From Crocodylus rhombifer (taxonomy: Eukaryota > Chordata > Crocodylia > Crocodylidae), in assembly GCA_038503035.1 (NCBI GenBank), contig JAVSML010024007.1, positions 62,001-126,000 on the forward strand: DNA of 64,000 bases, written 5' to 3'. The notes beneath the pieces are model-generated. The model was not told the origin of the DNA and made no database searches. It saw only the letters and a program-made list of their open reading frames with translations. This document shows positions 11,401-23,289 of the stretch, piece by piece; position 1 is the stretch's first letter; every line of letters begins with the position of its first letter. The position numbers and the translations under genes were made by a program.

Positions 11401-13420
11401 AAACTCAGCACGTCCCAATCTTTAGCCTTTTGATGAGCAGACCCCATAGTATTTTTGGGCTTCATAGGGATCTTTAGCTTAGGTAAAAGAAGCGTTGCTG
11501 CAGAGCAAGTGGGGAAGGAGAGGTAGAGAAGGAAAAATATACCCAGTTACTACCAGTTTGACTATAAAAGGTATTTATTGCTAAGTATTTGAAATATAGA
11601 TAATGGCACTAGTAGTAATAGACATGCAAAGGAAAAACAAACACAAACCATTACAGTATTACCCTGGTTTCACTAAATATATGGGGAAACTTAGCTCAAG
11701 TTTAACTAATACAGTTCAGGTTCAGAAATTTATGCCTAGAGAGAAAAGAGAAAAGAGAGAGAGAGAAAGAGAGAGAGAGAAAGAGAGTGCTGGGATCTTA
11801 CCAGTCCAAGGCACTTGGCATTTCTAGGCTGACAGGTAAAGTTCATAGCACAATCCTTGAAGGGGGATGATATGTTTCTTCTAGTCTCTCAAGAAAAACA
11901 GTGGATGGTGTCAGAGAGACTTTTCTTCTTGAAGCACACACACTGCTGCTTCAGTTCAGCTTCTTCCAAGCATTCTCAATAGTGTAAATCATTGTCTTTT
12001 CTCTTGACAAGGGGGTTATCTGGTTTGGAACATCTCGAGAAACTAACTGATACTCAAGAAAACATAAGGTTAGGGAGTAACCAGACACTTAGGAGCCAGC
12101 TTAAAATTCCTATGGATAGCAGACATACTGATGGGATATCTCATGGTTTCTTCAGAAACAATAGATAGCTTGTAGCATTACGGTTTTGGATTTTTACTTG
12201 TGAACAAGCCTCAGCTTAGCATGACTTTTCCAGAGCTTACTATACTATTTTAACAGACTTAAGGAAATTATTGGAGTATTCATAACCTTTGGGAGGGGAG
12301 GACTTCCACCAGTCGTCCTGGGAAAAGTATGACAACACTTGTGGTCAGGGCTCCAACGGGCCGGACGCTGTTATGAACCCTTTACCATTGTTCAAATATT
12401 GCCCATACCCTCTCTGAATCAGTCTCTTTGCCTCAGCATTCCCTAACCCAGCAACCGAGTTTTAGTCAATCAAGTTTAAATAGGCCTCCCATAGTGGGAC
12501 TGGCGAATGTACGGCCCGAGATGCCTATTAAACTTTACTTCTGCTTAGAGGTGTGTGTGTGTATGGGTGGGAGGGAGTCCTTTGTAATTCAGATTAGAAC
12601 TGGTCTGATAAATGCTGAGCTGGGTGTGTGTAAATGTGGCTTTTGGAGCACAGATTCCCCATCATGCAGTGCTGCCCTGCTTCTCTGATCCCAGAATTCA
12701 CTGCAGTCTCTGCTTCGGGCATTCTGTTCTCCATGTAAATGAGTTGTCATCTGGTTCCATCTTGGATGCAAATGAGACCTAGGGCAGTTGTTTCACTCTT
12801 GTCACTCTTATCTGGAGGGTTTTAGGTGTGTCTCCCACTGCATCTTAATCAGTTTTTGTTTAGGTGGGGAGGGGGGAATTCTTTGTGAGTCAGACAGTCT
12901 GTGTCCTGTGTCAGGGTTCCCCAAGAACATGGAGCTGAGAGGTAACGCAGTGTTATGTTGTATATGTAAGCAGCTTTAAAAAAATAAATCCTAAATGGCC
13001 CCAGACCTAATTAAGATGCTGTCTAGGCCTTTATGAGAAGCTAAGTATAATAAACTGAAGTTTTATGTCTTATTAGCTTAGAATACATTATTTGTGTAAT
13101 GAAGTACGGAAAGTCTGACCAGCTTGAAATTAGTGAGGAAAAAGAAATAAAGTATTTAAGAAATATACATATAGGAGAGTAATGATATATCATCCCTTCT
13201 AAAAAAAGTGCTGGGGGAAGATAAGAAAATATTTTATTTATCAGATTTACTGTTGTTGGAACTGGAACTTGATTTATGACCCAGATACCTTGTTCTGGGT
13301 GGACCCAAACCCTCAGACCAACCACAACTTCTCCATTTGAAAATATGCAAATGTTATTGATACATAGTGACAGCAGACAAAAATAATGCAGGCAAGATGG
13401 ACAAAATAACCCCCATAGGT
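11401..13420. other. unclassified, probably repeat-derived; no gene seen
   Basis: Contains the GA tract at 11738-11788 and GC-richer text around 12290-12560 and 12600-12960. Reading frames are short and overlap on both strands. The mixture of compositions suggests an old long interspersed element, but I could not identify terminal repeats. Confidence 0.35.
11738..11788. repeat. (GA)n-rich tract
   Basis: Purine-only GAGA/AAAG run of about 50 bases ending at AGAGAGTGC. Confidence 0.95.
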
Positions 13421-13479
13421 GTGTCTACATGATCGTATATGTCCCTCTTGCAGCATCTCAAAGCCCTTTGAGCCCCCCA

Positions 13480-13980
13480 GTTGCTGTCCTGATCAGCCGC
13501 AGAATACTGGCAATTAAAAAAAAAAAAGACCTGTACTCACCGGCAGCTGCTGCTGGAGTCACTGGGGCCTCATGGCAGAGCTCCTCCATGCAGCTTGGGG
13601 CCCGAGTGACAGCTGCAGTGGCCCCAGCTGCCCAACAACGTGCGGAGCTGCACAGTGCCCTGCTGACCACAGCTGCGATGGGGCAGTAGCAGTGCAGGTA
13701 TCAGGTGGCTGAGGCAGCCACCTGCTGCCCTATGCTGTGCAGGGTGGGGAGGCTCTGCCATGAGTCCCCAGTGAATCTGACAGCAGCTGCTATTGCCAGT
13801 GAGTGCAGGGCTTTTTTTTTTTTTTTTTTTTGAGTCCCAAACTGCTGGGGCCAGGCAGAGGGCATTGGGGAACAGGACCAGGTGGGGGCAACAATCAGGG
13901 AATGGGGGCTGCAGGCAGGGGGCTATGTCACATGGCCACAGTATCCCCACAGCTCCTGCTACTGCCAGTGAGTGTTAGGT
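13480..13980. repeat. GC-rich interspersed repeat with internal poly-T (13812-13831)
   Basis: The text CTCTGCCATGAG..CCC, then CAGTGAGTGCAGGG, poly-T, then a G-rich block with CTGGGGC resembles 24547-24680 in the same order (CTCTGCCATGAGCCCCCA, CCAGTGAGTATGGGA, T-rich tract, GGGGCTGGGCAGG). At 24 kb this block is the interior of a foldback element, so the 13.5 kb region is probably a related foldback interior. Frames on both strands here are mirror artefacts or poly-T readthrough. Confidence 0.5.
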
Positions 13981-14043
13981 TTTGTGGGGGGGTGTTAAGT
14001 GGCAGGAGGCTGGGGCTGGGTGGGGCAGTCATTGCAGGGGCTG

Positions 14044-14137
14044 CATATTCCTTTGTTCCAACAAACCCATATTAAATTGGGCATTTACTAGGCATCCTAA
14101 TTTGTTCTGTCCACCAAAACCAGAAATCCCAGTTAGA
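14044..14137 (-). repeat. 94-bp inverted repeat, left arm
   Basis: The reverse complement of this block matches 16107-16200 at about 89 of 94 positions by hand count; the homology stops sharply at both ends. It is oriented opposite to the 16.1 kb copy, with about 2 kb between. Confidence 0.85.
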
Positions 14138-14599
14138 GGCTCTGCAGCTGGGCACTGTGACCTAAAGTCACCCTATTTCATGTTATGGAACAGTGTTCAT
14201 GTTTCCCAACTTGTGTATGCCTGCATGTCCATTGGCTTCAGACAAGGTGTCTGCTAATTCCAGACACAGTGGACCTTGAAGGAAACTTTGTCACAAATAG
14301 GGTTTTTGAAAACAATTAACCCTTCCCATTCTGCTGGGCCATTGTTCTGATGCATATCTACAAGCCAATGCCTAAAATCAAACCTCTAAATATCATTTTC
14401 TGGCCATCACTGTGAGGAAGTTTTACCATGCCTCTCCATTTACATCCTCCTAGAAAGAGGACCATGGTGTGTTTAAAAACCATGAAGGGAAAACAAAAGT
14501 GTCTTGGAGGATCTTTGTAAAACAAGTAGTAAGTCAGGGAGCTTGAGGCGAGGGAAAGAAAGGAAGAATAGCGAATGTATATATGTGCTCTGGGTTTGG

Positions 14600-14850
14600 G
14601 GGAGGCACATTTTAATTAGATCAGCTCTCAGGAGCTTCTCTAATTAAAATGCCTGCAGTGTCTTGTGTATTCAGCATCTCACATTTCAAAATGGTGGTGG
14701 GGGCACTTTAACTAAAGCTCATTCAACAAGCTTTAGATAAGGTGTCCCCGCCAGCATTTTGAAATGGACACTGAATGCACATGATGATAAGCCTGCTGGA
14801 GTGATTTAATTAGAATGCTCCAGCAGACTCGATTAATCCATTTTCCATTA
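14600..14850. mobile_element. palindromic MITE
   Basis: Inner arms: ATTTCAAAATGGTGGTGGGG at 14683-14702 pairs with CCCGCCAGCATTTTGAAAT at 14748-14765, with ACTTTAACTAAAGCT against AGCTTTAGATAAGGT inside. Outer arms carry TTAATTAGA / TCTAATTAA text. A related copy is at 43740-44280, sharing AAAATGGTGGTGGGG and TTTAACTAAAG. Exact ends are not resolved. Confidence 0.6.
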
Positions 14851-14959
14851 TTATTATTTCCTTTTTCCATTATTTATTTTTCCCCTTGCCTCAATTAATC
14901 AAGTATGTTCTGGCCCATTCTAATTAGAATGCGTCAGAGCAGGCCTCCGGCACATATAC

Positions 14960-15918
14960 AGGTTTCTTGTAGGTATATCTGCCAATGAAGTAATGAAAAA
15001 GCGGAAGTGTCTGTAGTATCCATAGCAAGTACAAAATGATACTCTATGAAATGGTAGCCTTGACAAAATTTCAGGATGGAAAAAAAGAAAATACCCTTTC
15101 CCTTTTATTTGACGATCTTAAATGAATTTAGTGCTTGTAAGAGATATTGAATTGATACAACTAGAGATTACAGTGATTTATTTCTTACCTAGTATAGCAT
15201 GAGTGAAATAGAATTGTTAGAGCTGGTCAACAAGTTCAAGACAACAGTTTTACTGGATTTGAAATGCTTTGAACAAGCGTATTGATTCTGATGAAATTTT
15301 CAATAGGAAAAAATAGTGTTGCATCACTTAAACTTTTCTCATTTTTCTCATTGTGATAAGGAAAATGTTCTGCTCTTAATTTCATGTTATCCTTCTATAT
15401 TAATGTATATTACAGTTAATATAGTTAATAGAATATATTTTAAATATGTTATGTGTGAATGATATGATTAAGCATTATCAAACTGAAACACTTCCAAATT
15501 TTAAATAAGAACTATATGATGTATTGAAATGAAACATTACGATGGGTCTGAATAAAATGTATATTGTAATTTTCATTTTCACAGAAATTTCAGAATTCCT
15601 CATAGAATGAAAATTCCAGTTTTTGACTAGCACTAATGGCTGTAATGAATGTGATTACAACTGTTTCTCTATATTATACTTTAGTCCATCCATGTTTCAG
15701 GTGTTATTTTTGCAAGGTAACAGTGGTAATGATTTAGGACATCTGTTTATGTGCTGCTTATGAATTTTTATTGAATATAAAAAATCTGTGTATGATGCCA
15801 ACCTTTTCTATATAGTAAATAAGTACTCAGATGGTAAGGATCATGTCACATATAACATACTATTTCTAGAAAAAGCAACAGAAGAAACAGAGTCATGAAC
15901 ACTTTGGTCACGTCTACA
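14960..15918. other. no gene seen; AT-rich
   Basis: Very AT-rich, no repeat ends or reading frames above 60 codons. Confidence 0.5.
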
Positions 15919-16100
15919 CAAGACACTGACTCTGCACTAGCCCATGACTACTGTGCAGTCACCGTCACAAAAAAGCCATTCAGCAATTCTACTGCACAGT
16001 AACAACTGCACAGTTTATACAAGTTTATACAATGACTGCGCAGTCAGATTATGCAAGAACTAAATGACTGCACAGTAATGACTGCACAGTCAGTGTCTTG
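15919..16100. mobile_element. 182-bp MITE with 13-bp perfect terminal inverted repeats
   Basis: Begins CAAGACACTGACT (15919-15931) and ends AGTCAGTGTCTTG (16088-16100), an exact inverted match. Inside, CTGTGCAGTCA / TGACTGCACAGT motifs recur in both orientations. CTGTGCAGTAA-type motifs also fill the element at 17343-17724, suggesting a shared family. Confidence 0.7.
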
Positions 16101-16106
16101 TTTTGT

Positions 16107-16200
16107 TCTAACTGGGATTTCTGGTTTTGGTGGACAGAACAAATTAGGATCCCCGGTAAATGCCCAATTTAACATGGATTTGTTGGAACAAAGGAATATG
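16107..16200 (+). repeat. 94-bp inverted repeat, right arm
   Basis: Runs from TCTAACTGGGATTTCTGG to GGAACAAAGGAATATG and matches the reverse complement of 14044-14137 with about 5 mismatches. It starts 6 bases after the end of the MITE at 15919-16100. Confidence 0.85.
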
Positions 16201-17342
16201 CCAAAAGGACAGAATATGGACAGTATGACAACCACAGGGTGGCCAAACAACTATGCCTTGGAAATGAAGGGTCATCAGAAGGGAGAAAGAATACAAAAGG
16301 AGGGATTTCAGAGCAGCAAAAAATTCCCAAGCAGGAAACCTGAGGCCACCATGGACAGAGGGCACCACTAGTTTGTCTTACCTACCCCTGGAGGGGGTAG
16401 AGGGCCTGGTCCTTGACATCCAGGCTGCTGACTTCTGACACTCAAGAAAGAACCACAGCGTGAAGCTCGCATACTGGTTAGACATACTTTTCCTCTGTGT
16501 CAGGACTGGTAGATATAGAATCACATGGCACATCCACACATGCAAACACTTGCGCTTGCAGCAGCTCAAATAAAAGTGGTGCAAATCTGAGCCAGGGTTT
16601 TTTGCCTCCACACATATGCTCAGACATGCACTTTGGTGTGGGGCAAATTGTGCCATGTGGGGCAAAATAACGGCTTTTAATGATTTTTCTGGAATGACAG
16701 TAGTTCTGTTAAGGAAGCTAAAAGACTCAATTTATTCAAGATGCTTTACAGGGTGGATGTCAGTGGACTAAGAGTTTCCCAGAACAGGAATGAAAGGACA
16801 CTGGAAGCTGGGGACAAGGGAGAGAAAAATAAAGGATTTCACAGTACAGGAAATACCTTTGACAAAGAAGTTAGCCAAAGTTGCAGGGAACTGACTGCAG
16901 TGCTCAAAGATAGTTGATTGTAATGTATTATGATGTTGAATGTCATTTACTGTACTTCTGGGCATTGAAGTTCAGGTGTCATGAACTGTTATGCCCAGAA
17001 GCCTCCAGGGGACTGGAAGGATAAACTGTAATGTGCACTACAACTCCCAGAAGGTGGCAGGGGGCAGGAGAAAGTGGAAGAAGCAGCATTAGAATGTTGG
17101 TCTTCATGGCAGAGAGAGAGACACAGAGTGCATGACTAGAGTCAGAAGGAATGGTAGAGGTAGGACTGCAATCTGCAGCAGTGGGGTTCAGACATGGAGC
17201 CCAGGCAGATGGAAATTAAGCATTTTATGGGACCAGAGACTGGTTTGCAGCCCTCTGGAGTGGGAATGGTTAAGGTTCTCAAGTGTATATATCACAGTAT
17301 TAGTGTATTCTATCAGTTAGCTGTTCTTGATTGATTTCACTA
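16201..17342. other. no gene seen
   Basis: Frames at 16044-16371 on both strands are partly the inverted repeat read in opposite directions. Around 16520-16670 the text CACATGGCACA and TGCCATGTGGGG are inverted, hinting at another small palindrome. 16960-17060 contains CCCAGAAG / CAACTCCCAGAAGG text common at repeat edges. Nothing firmer. Confidence 0.4.
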
Positions 17343-17724
17343 CAGTGGGCATATCTACAATTACATTTACAGTGTCTTAAATTTACTGTGCAGTAAATTA
17401 TTGGACAGTAAAAAAGCGGGAATAACCCCGCATCTACATGCGCAGGCATTGAGGCAGATTAACACGGTGTGTGGACTGACTTGGGACTAAAATTTGTCCC
17501 AAGTCAGACCACACACACAGTGTTACTGTGCAGTAAGGGGTCTACATGTATGTTAATGCACAGTAACTAATTGGGTTTAAATTTGATACCTGCATGATGC
17601 AGTTGGCATAAGTCACCATATTTACATACGTGCAGTAGAGGCACGCACGTGTAGACACAAACCCATACTGTGCAGTAATTTTGGTTACTATGCAGTAAAT
17701 GTGCATGTGTAGATGCACTCAGTG
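17343..17724. mobile_element. MITE with imperfect TIRs and a 19-bp internal hairpin
   Basis: Left end CAGTGGGCATATCTACA; reverse complement of right end CACTGAGTGCATCTACA (12 of 17 match). The interior repeats CTGTGCAGTAA and its inverse several times. A central hairpin pairs 17468-17486 (TGTGTGGACTGACTTGGGA) with 17497-17515, one mismatch, 10-base loop. No coding capacity. Confidence 0.7.
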
Positions 17725-17980
17725 TCAATGTTTACTTTGTGTTACCTAAATCTTAGGCTACATACACTTAATATTTATGTTTATTTACTTGTATCTGTCC
17801 TCCTCTCCCTAGTTTGTTGGCTCATGAACCTAATCCCCAGCATCCCCTTGCCAGCTCCCTGTGCCAGTTCCTTGGTTTGTGAGGTTTGGTACCCCATGTT
17901 CTGGAGAAGAAGACATGTGCAGGAAAAGAAGCTTCTTAGAGGGATTATGACCAAAGATGGAAGAACAATAACAATTTTTT

Positions 17981-18005
17981 AAAATAAATAAATAAATAAA
18001 TAAAA
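17981..18005. repeat. (AAAT)n microsatellite
   Basis: About six AAAT units. Confidence 0.95.
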
Positions 18006-18194
18006 TTTATTTAGAATATGGCCAATAAAATAAAATTGTAGTTACATTTTTCCCTCAACAACTAGTTTTCAACAAAACCTCATTTTTGGAGGATTTTTTT
18101 TTGATTGAATAATTTCAATTGCTTCAGAATACATTTTCCCTTCCTCAAAACTAATGCAATATCTGGGTTAAACATTGACATGTAAACCCTTTTC

Positions 18195-18797
18195 TGAGTG
18201 TTGCAGGACACTTAGGTGCCTTCTTCTAGAAGAGCAGAAACTGCCTGGGGAGAGCCCAAAGAGCCAGACTGATGACCAGGTGCAGTTTGCCATGACAGCT
18301 AGCTAATGAGGAAATTAGCCTCCACCTGCATCTAGTCAGCTGGCTGGAAGGGGCAGGGCCCTGGGCCCAGGATGGGGATTAGGGAGGTCAGTTCTCTGCT
18401 GGCAGCCAAGGGAGAAGGAGGCCTCCTAGAACAGGAGAAGGGAAGAGGCCTGACTAAGTTCCGCTCTGGGTAATGTAAAGGGGCTGAGCATACCTTATGT
18501 AGCTTGTGTTATAGCCCAGGGGCTCATGTTTTGTTTGCCGTTTATAATGCAAGGCTTGGGGTGTGGTAAGGGGTGGTTGGAGTCACGCATATAGCCCATA
18601 AAGCTGGGGACCCACTGGGTCCGGGGAAGTCCGTCAGGACCGTGTCTGACCAGACATGAAGGCAGCCTCCCTACATTACATTTTACATCAAGATCTGGTG
18701 GGTGAGACTAGAAGGTGCCCATTGGACTGAATTGGCATGGTTGAGGGGCCTTAGGAGATCACGGCCATCCTTAGGAATCCTATCCCGTGACACTGAG
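18195..18797 (+). mobile_element. LTR-like interspersed element, short relative of 55.7-57.6 kb
   Basis: The last 140 bases run parallel to 57505-57638: GAAGGCAGCCTCCC, then CATCAAGA, GTGGGTGAGA, GGTGC, GATCACGGC, and GTGACA at the end. Upstream, CTTGTGTTATAGCCCAGGGG parallels CTTATGTTATAAGCCAGGAG at 56428-56447. This copy lacks the tandem-repeat interior of the 56 kb copy. Ends in GTGACA and the absence of any frame fit a solitary LTR or similar non-coding element. No target duplication was found, so the class stays open. Confidence 0.5.
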
Positions 18798-19132
18798 CAT
18801 ATGGAAGTGCACTTGATATGGACATTGTCTATAAAACCAATTTCAAAGGAAATCTTTACAGGCAAGACAATCTGTTTAAGTGGATTCAGTGCTAGATGAG
18901 GAAATTAAACAGCAGGAGAACTTTGAAACAGACCAATATCATATACACAGTAACATTCTGGCCCCACTAATGCCAGTTGTGTCCCCCTTCAATGGGACAA
19001 GAATTTTACTCTAATAATTCTGTGGCATATTATTTTGCCTGCACTGTGTGGCAATCATTAGGCACTGACAAACGTGAGGGGGGAAAAAGTGCTTTACTGC
19101 AAGAAGCTTCATGTATGTTTGATTCAGCTCTG

Positions 19133-19380
19133 CAGTGTCTGTATAGATTGGGTACTTTAGCATGGCACTTTTGTGCTTTTATCTACTAGCTGATTCAATC
19201 AGCTATTACATACAAGTCCCAAAAAAGCCCTGTTAAAGCACCCAATCAATACAGACATTGGGTGGGCTAGGTCCAATTAAAGCACTGCCTCTTCTGAGCA
19301 TGTGCAGGTCTTGGCATGGGGGAATGCAGCATTTACCTAAAGCACCATTTGGTGGGCTGTGTTACATTTGTAAGCAGCCA
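19133..19380. mobile_element. palindromic MITE, copy 1
   Basis: CAGTGTCTGTATAGATTGGG at 19133-19152 pairs with the reverse complement of the end at 19238-19260 (CAATGTCTGTATTGATTGGG). Inside lies GCTGATTCAATCAGC, itself palindromic. Homology to 25343-25595 continues beyond the palindrome (CCTCTTCT..GTGC, AAAGTGCCATTT-like, TTTGTAAGCAG), so the whole mobile unit is longer, about 250 bp. Confidence 0.65.
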
Positions 19381-21300
19381 CTATGATTTAAGTCTGATTT
19401 TATTGCAAATAGGATTAATGTTCCTGTAAGTAAGGTTAAAGAAAGCAAAATTGGAGCCATGTTACTTTGATATATCTCACATTTTCCAAAGCCAAGCACT
19501 TTGAAAAGAAGGGTTTTGTTTAAAGTTTCCCTAAGGTGTATAGGCTCAAGTTTTTCATTATAGTTATCATGCATGTCTACCTTCCCATATTTTCACATTA
19601 TCCAGATGTAATTGATCTTCTCATACAGAACTTATTCAAGCTTTAATTAAATGGCTATCAAATTAATTAAGAATGAGTGAATGTGCTTTGAAATTATGCA
19701 AAGTATTAACTTGAGTTTGAGACCCCATAAGTTTAAGAAAAAAATAAATTTAAAGCCCAGGGCTCATTATAAAATGTATGATCTTGATCTGACATTTTTA
19801 GTGAGAAAGTGTTACTATCTATGGAAATGTGATTGAAATGTTTGCATGTTCAAATGCTATTTTAAAATAAAGCTATCAACTTGGAAAATGACAGGAGCCT
19901 TGGAGATAAGAATAGGATAATTTGCCAGGTTTCTTGGGGACATAAAACAGGTATTTCTAGCTCATAGGACTATAGCACTCACCCAACACACTGATAAATC
20001 TTAAGTGGATGTAGGTCAGCATAATCTTTAATGATTGTAGTTGGCCTAATCCACCTCTCCCCTTAACTCACTTGACTTTTATGAGTCACCACTATATTTA
20101 CTTAGTTTTTTCTGTGTCTGTTCTCTGTTTTTTTCTCCTATTTCGAATCTGTTGATCTATTTTGAATACTTCCGTAGCACTAGTATCTTGATTCATACTC
20201 CCACACATGTAAGTCATGTTCTTTGTTTCATATGTCTCTTTCTGTGTCCCACTTGGTTTTCCAGTAATTTTTGTTTTTATTTACTGATGAGTAGTTTTGG
20301 GGCCATAGACTTGTAGATATTCTTCATCACTTCATTTTGTTCCTTGGGTACATAAGCTCTATTTTAAACACTTCTTATTTGCATATTTCAATAACTAAGC
20401 AGAGACCCACTTTCCACACTCCTTTAAATTCTCTTTTAAATGAATTATTATTAATTATTGAATTTTAATAAATTGACTTATTACTGTTATGATTGTGTTG
20501 TTCCTTTTTTTCTCACTAGCACGCACACACATACACATGTATCAGTAGCTGAAGATAAGATAAAACAGGACAAATTCTGTGCAAATTTAAGAGGTATGAG
20601 CTACATGCATGCAAGGCATGCCCTGAAACTTAAACAAGGCTAACTGAAAGATCAAGTTCTTAAACTTCATACATTTTCCATTTGAATGTATAGGGATTGC
20701 CTGGAACAAAAAGTGGGCAAAATTTGACCCTTAGTGTCTATTCTTCTTCACTAGTAGACTAGATTCTTTTCTAAGATATTCATGTATACCTGTCCTTTAT
20801 TTTAGTGGGAAATGAGAAGTTTCAGGGTTGGTTTGAAACATCTATTTTGCTTTGTTCTTTATTATTTATTCTCTCTGTATTTCTCTATATGTCCTAAAAG
20901 TATAATATCTGGTGTGAATATGAATACATAGTTCCAAACAGGCAGCATATTTTTTTTTCACAAGACTGGGGAAACTAGCCTAAATGCTGAGAGATTAGAA
21001 TAGCAGTAAAATGGAAATGGTGGTTTATTCAAATCTTAGCAGTATCTCTTTAATCCATTTTATATTATTCATTCCTTTTTCTAAAAATGGAATGTATTAC
21101 AAAGAATGAAAGTGAGTAACAAACATAGGTATTGTTGCCTCCTATTTAATTACATTCAGGTAATACTAGCAATGTGCTGGATATTGCACACAAAGGAAAC
21201 ACGGTGTGATGCAAACAAAGACCTGGCACTTAATTGTCCTCCTTTCATCAAGTGTTTTATATTCCACTATAAGTCAAAGGTACAGTCAGGACCCTTTTTG
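19381..21300. other. no gene seen; AT-rich
   Basis: No repeat family or coding signal recognised. A short CA-rich run sits at 20519-20540. Confidence 0.5.
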
Positions 21301-21304
21301 ACTT

Positions 21305-21720
21305 GATCATTGATGACTGGTGCCACCTTAGGGGGGGCACATGCCCCCCAGTGACCGGGAGGGGTTTCCCCACAGCCAATCTCGCTGACAGGGGTGAGGG
21401 GTTCCCCCACAGCAAAACTTGCCAACCGATGAGTGGCTGTGCTGAAGTGGCCGTGGCGCTCCCAGAAGAGGCTGCAGCACTTTCAGAAGCATACACAACC
21501 TACATCCGGTGCTCACAGTCCCCTGGTGACACTTGCGGGGCAGGCACCAGCATTCCTACTTGCCCTGCCTGTCCATTGCCTGAGTGGGGAGCATGGCCTG
21601 ACAGGGGGTGCACTGGTGCTCTCAGAGGATGCATGTGGACCCCCATGCACCCCTGGCGCATTGCCACTGGATTCAGTAAGCTTCATACAGGAAAGAGTAT
21701 GGCACACCTTGCCTTCTACA
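21305..21720. repeat. GC-rich unclassified interspersed repeat
   Basis: Abrupt change to GC-rich DNA, starting with a hairpin-like AGGGGGGGCACATGCCCCCC at 21330-21349. Long overlapping frames on both strands (up to 154 codons, 21303-21767 plus) follow from stop-codon scarcity in GC-rich DNA; none shows a domain. Probably a DNA-transposon interior. Confidence 0.4.
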
Positions 21721-22555
21721 TATACAGAAAGATGGCTCTAAAATGTTCCAAAGTATCCACCCCTTGAAACATTCCCAAAGTATTTTAAATATCTAAAACT
21801 GGACCTCTTCACATGACATGCTATTTTAGAGCATTTCATATTTTATTGCATGTGCACAGGAGAGAGAGGGAGAGCAGGGTGGACAGAATTCCAGCTTTCC
21901 AGCTATTGAGTTCTGCTCCACCCAGGTGCTGCCAAGTCCTCACTTGCAAACCCACCCCCATCCCACTGGGATTACTGACAGGCATATCTTGCCACTGCTT
22001 CTCCTGCTGTAGCCCTGTAGAGCCTTGCCTCTCTCTTGTAGCTGGAGCTGAGCTTTCAGTCCCATTTTCCTCTAGCTCTCCACTCAGCTAAGAGGAGTGG
22101 AGGAGAAATACTGGGGGATTTCTAGTGGTAGGAAGCTCCTGCTGTTGTCCCTTCCTCAGTTTTGTATTCGGGTGCTCTTCACTTTCCTCTCTTCTCTGTC
22201 TCCCCTCCCTATCACTGCAATCTCCTCTGGTAGCCACCAGCAGGTGCTAAAGGAAACTGCAGAGTTTTGAAATGTTTCACCCAGGGAAACCCTACAAAGC
22301 AGTTATGTATGTCCTCTGACTGAAATTATTCCTTTACAATGTTATATCTGCCAAAATCCTAACGGCCTTTCCCTGAAAAAACATCTCTTTGGGTTTTTTC
22401 CATCTTTCCTGAAAAGAGGTATTTTAAGCGCATGTTTAATTTTAAGTGTGGACAATACAATGATCCCACTGAATTAACACCAAGTTTTATATTCATATAA
22501 GTGTGTGTGTAATTTATTTTTGTAATGCTTTCCCTTCCCGGACTAAAGATCTGCA

Positions 22556-23002
22556 ATGTTAAGCAAGATAGTCAAATTCCATGAATCTACTTTCTTTCTC
22601 CTGGCACTTCTTTTCATCCAGATTCAAAACATCCACTGTATAAATAAAGACAAGAATGAAGGATTTAAGCCACCAATTAACACATCTTATTATAATTACA
22701 CAAGTTTCAATGTCTTTTCTCACTTTTGGACTCGGATAAATTTTTTTTCTGAAAATTGGGCTCTGGATGGTATGTACAAAAAAAAAGAGAGGTTGCATAT
22801 TGATATTTTCACTTTCCTCACTTCTGCCCTTTTAGAACATTATAAAAATGAGAAGGGTGGAGTAAAAACCCTATCTGTATTCATGTTTCATTTCCTACTT
22901 CACTTTCCATATTATGTGGCAGGGTGTTGTTTTTGGAGCAAATATCTTTTAAAACTCCTATATAGCTATACAGCAACTAGTGTTCCTTATTTCCACAAAT
23001 AA
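22556..23002 (+). other. 148-codon open frame with signal-peptide-like start; probably chance
   Basis: The longest frame in the window that is not explained by a repeat. It begins with a basic residue, then a hydrophobic stretch (TFFLLALLFIQIQ, residues 12-24) followed by a Cys, as in a secreted protein, and has NYTS- and NTS-type sequons. Against it: the strand is T-rich, which favours Phe/Leu/Ile by composition; homopolymer runs are frequent; no family is recognised; no spliced neighbour was found. The upstream 70 bases hold only a weak TATA-like TTTATATTC. I would not annotate it as a gene without expression data. Confidence 0.12.
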
Positions 23003-23284
23003 TTCTCTTTTGTAGATTGGAATGTGCACATCCAAAAGGTTTCCCTCCTGCAGTCTGTCAAGAATGAGTATAGGATCAGCTGTAGAGACCAGATTTGAGA
23101 GCATTAAAATGACAGCATCAGCAGCCTTAGTAGACTGACGCAGATTTCCTTTGCATTTCCAATTAACCCCAGCAGGTTGTCTCTTTGTGGCGGGAGAGCA
23201 TATGAAGTGCACAATAAGAGTAGTGGCAGTGTCTGTGCTAGAGATGGAAAAGAAAATCCTTGTGTCTGTATTGCAGACACACAA
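22958..23284 (-). other. 108-codon open frame of unknown meaning
   Basis: Overlaps the end of the plus-strand frame above. Its C-terminal half (about residues 46-95, including ADAVILMLSNLVSTADP) has a more balanced amino-acid mix than most chance frames here. No family is recognised; no clear splice acceptor with a pyrimidine tract precedes it and no GT donor was seen near its end. It may be a decayed exon or chance. Confidence 0.1.
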
Positions 23285-23289
23285 CTAGA

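Noticed and set aside
13793..14075. Frames starting with poly-Phe
   Set aside because: They read through the poly-T tract at 13812-13831.
21303..21767. 154-codon plus-strand frame
   Set aside because: Lies in a GC-rich repeat-like patch with equally open opposite-strand frames and no domain.
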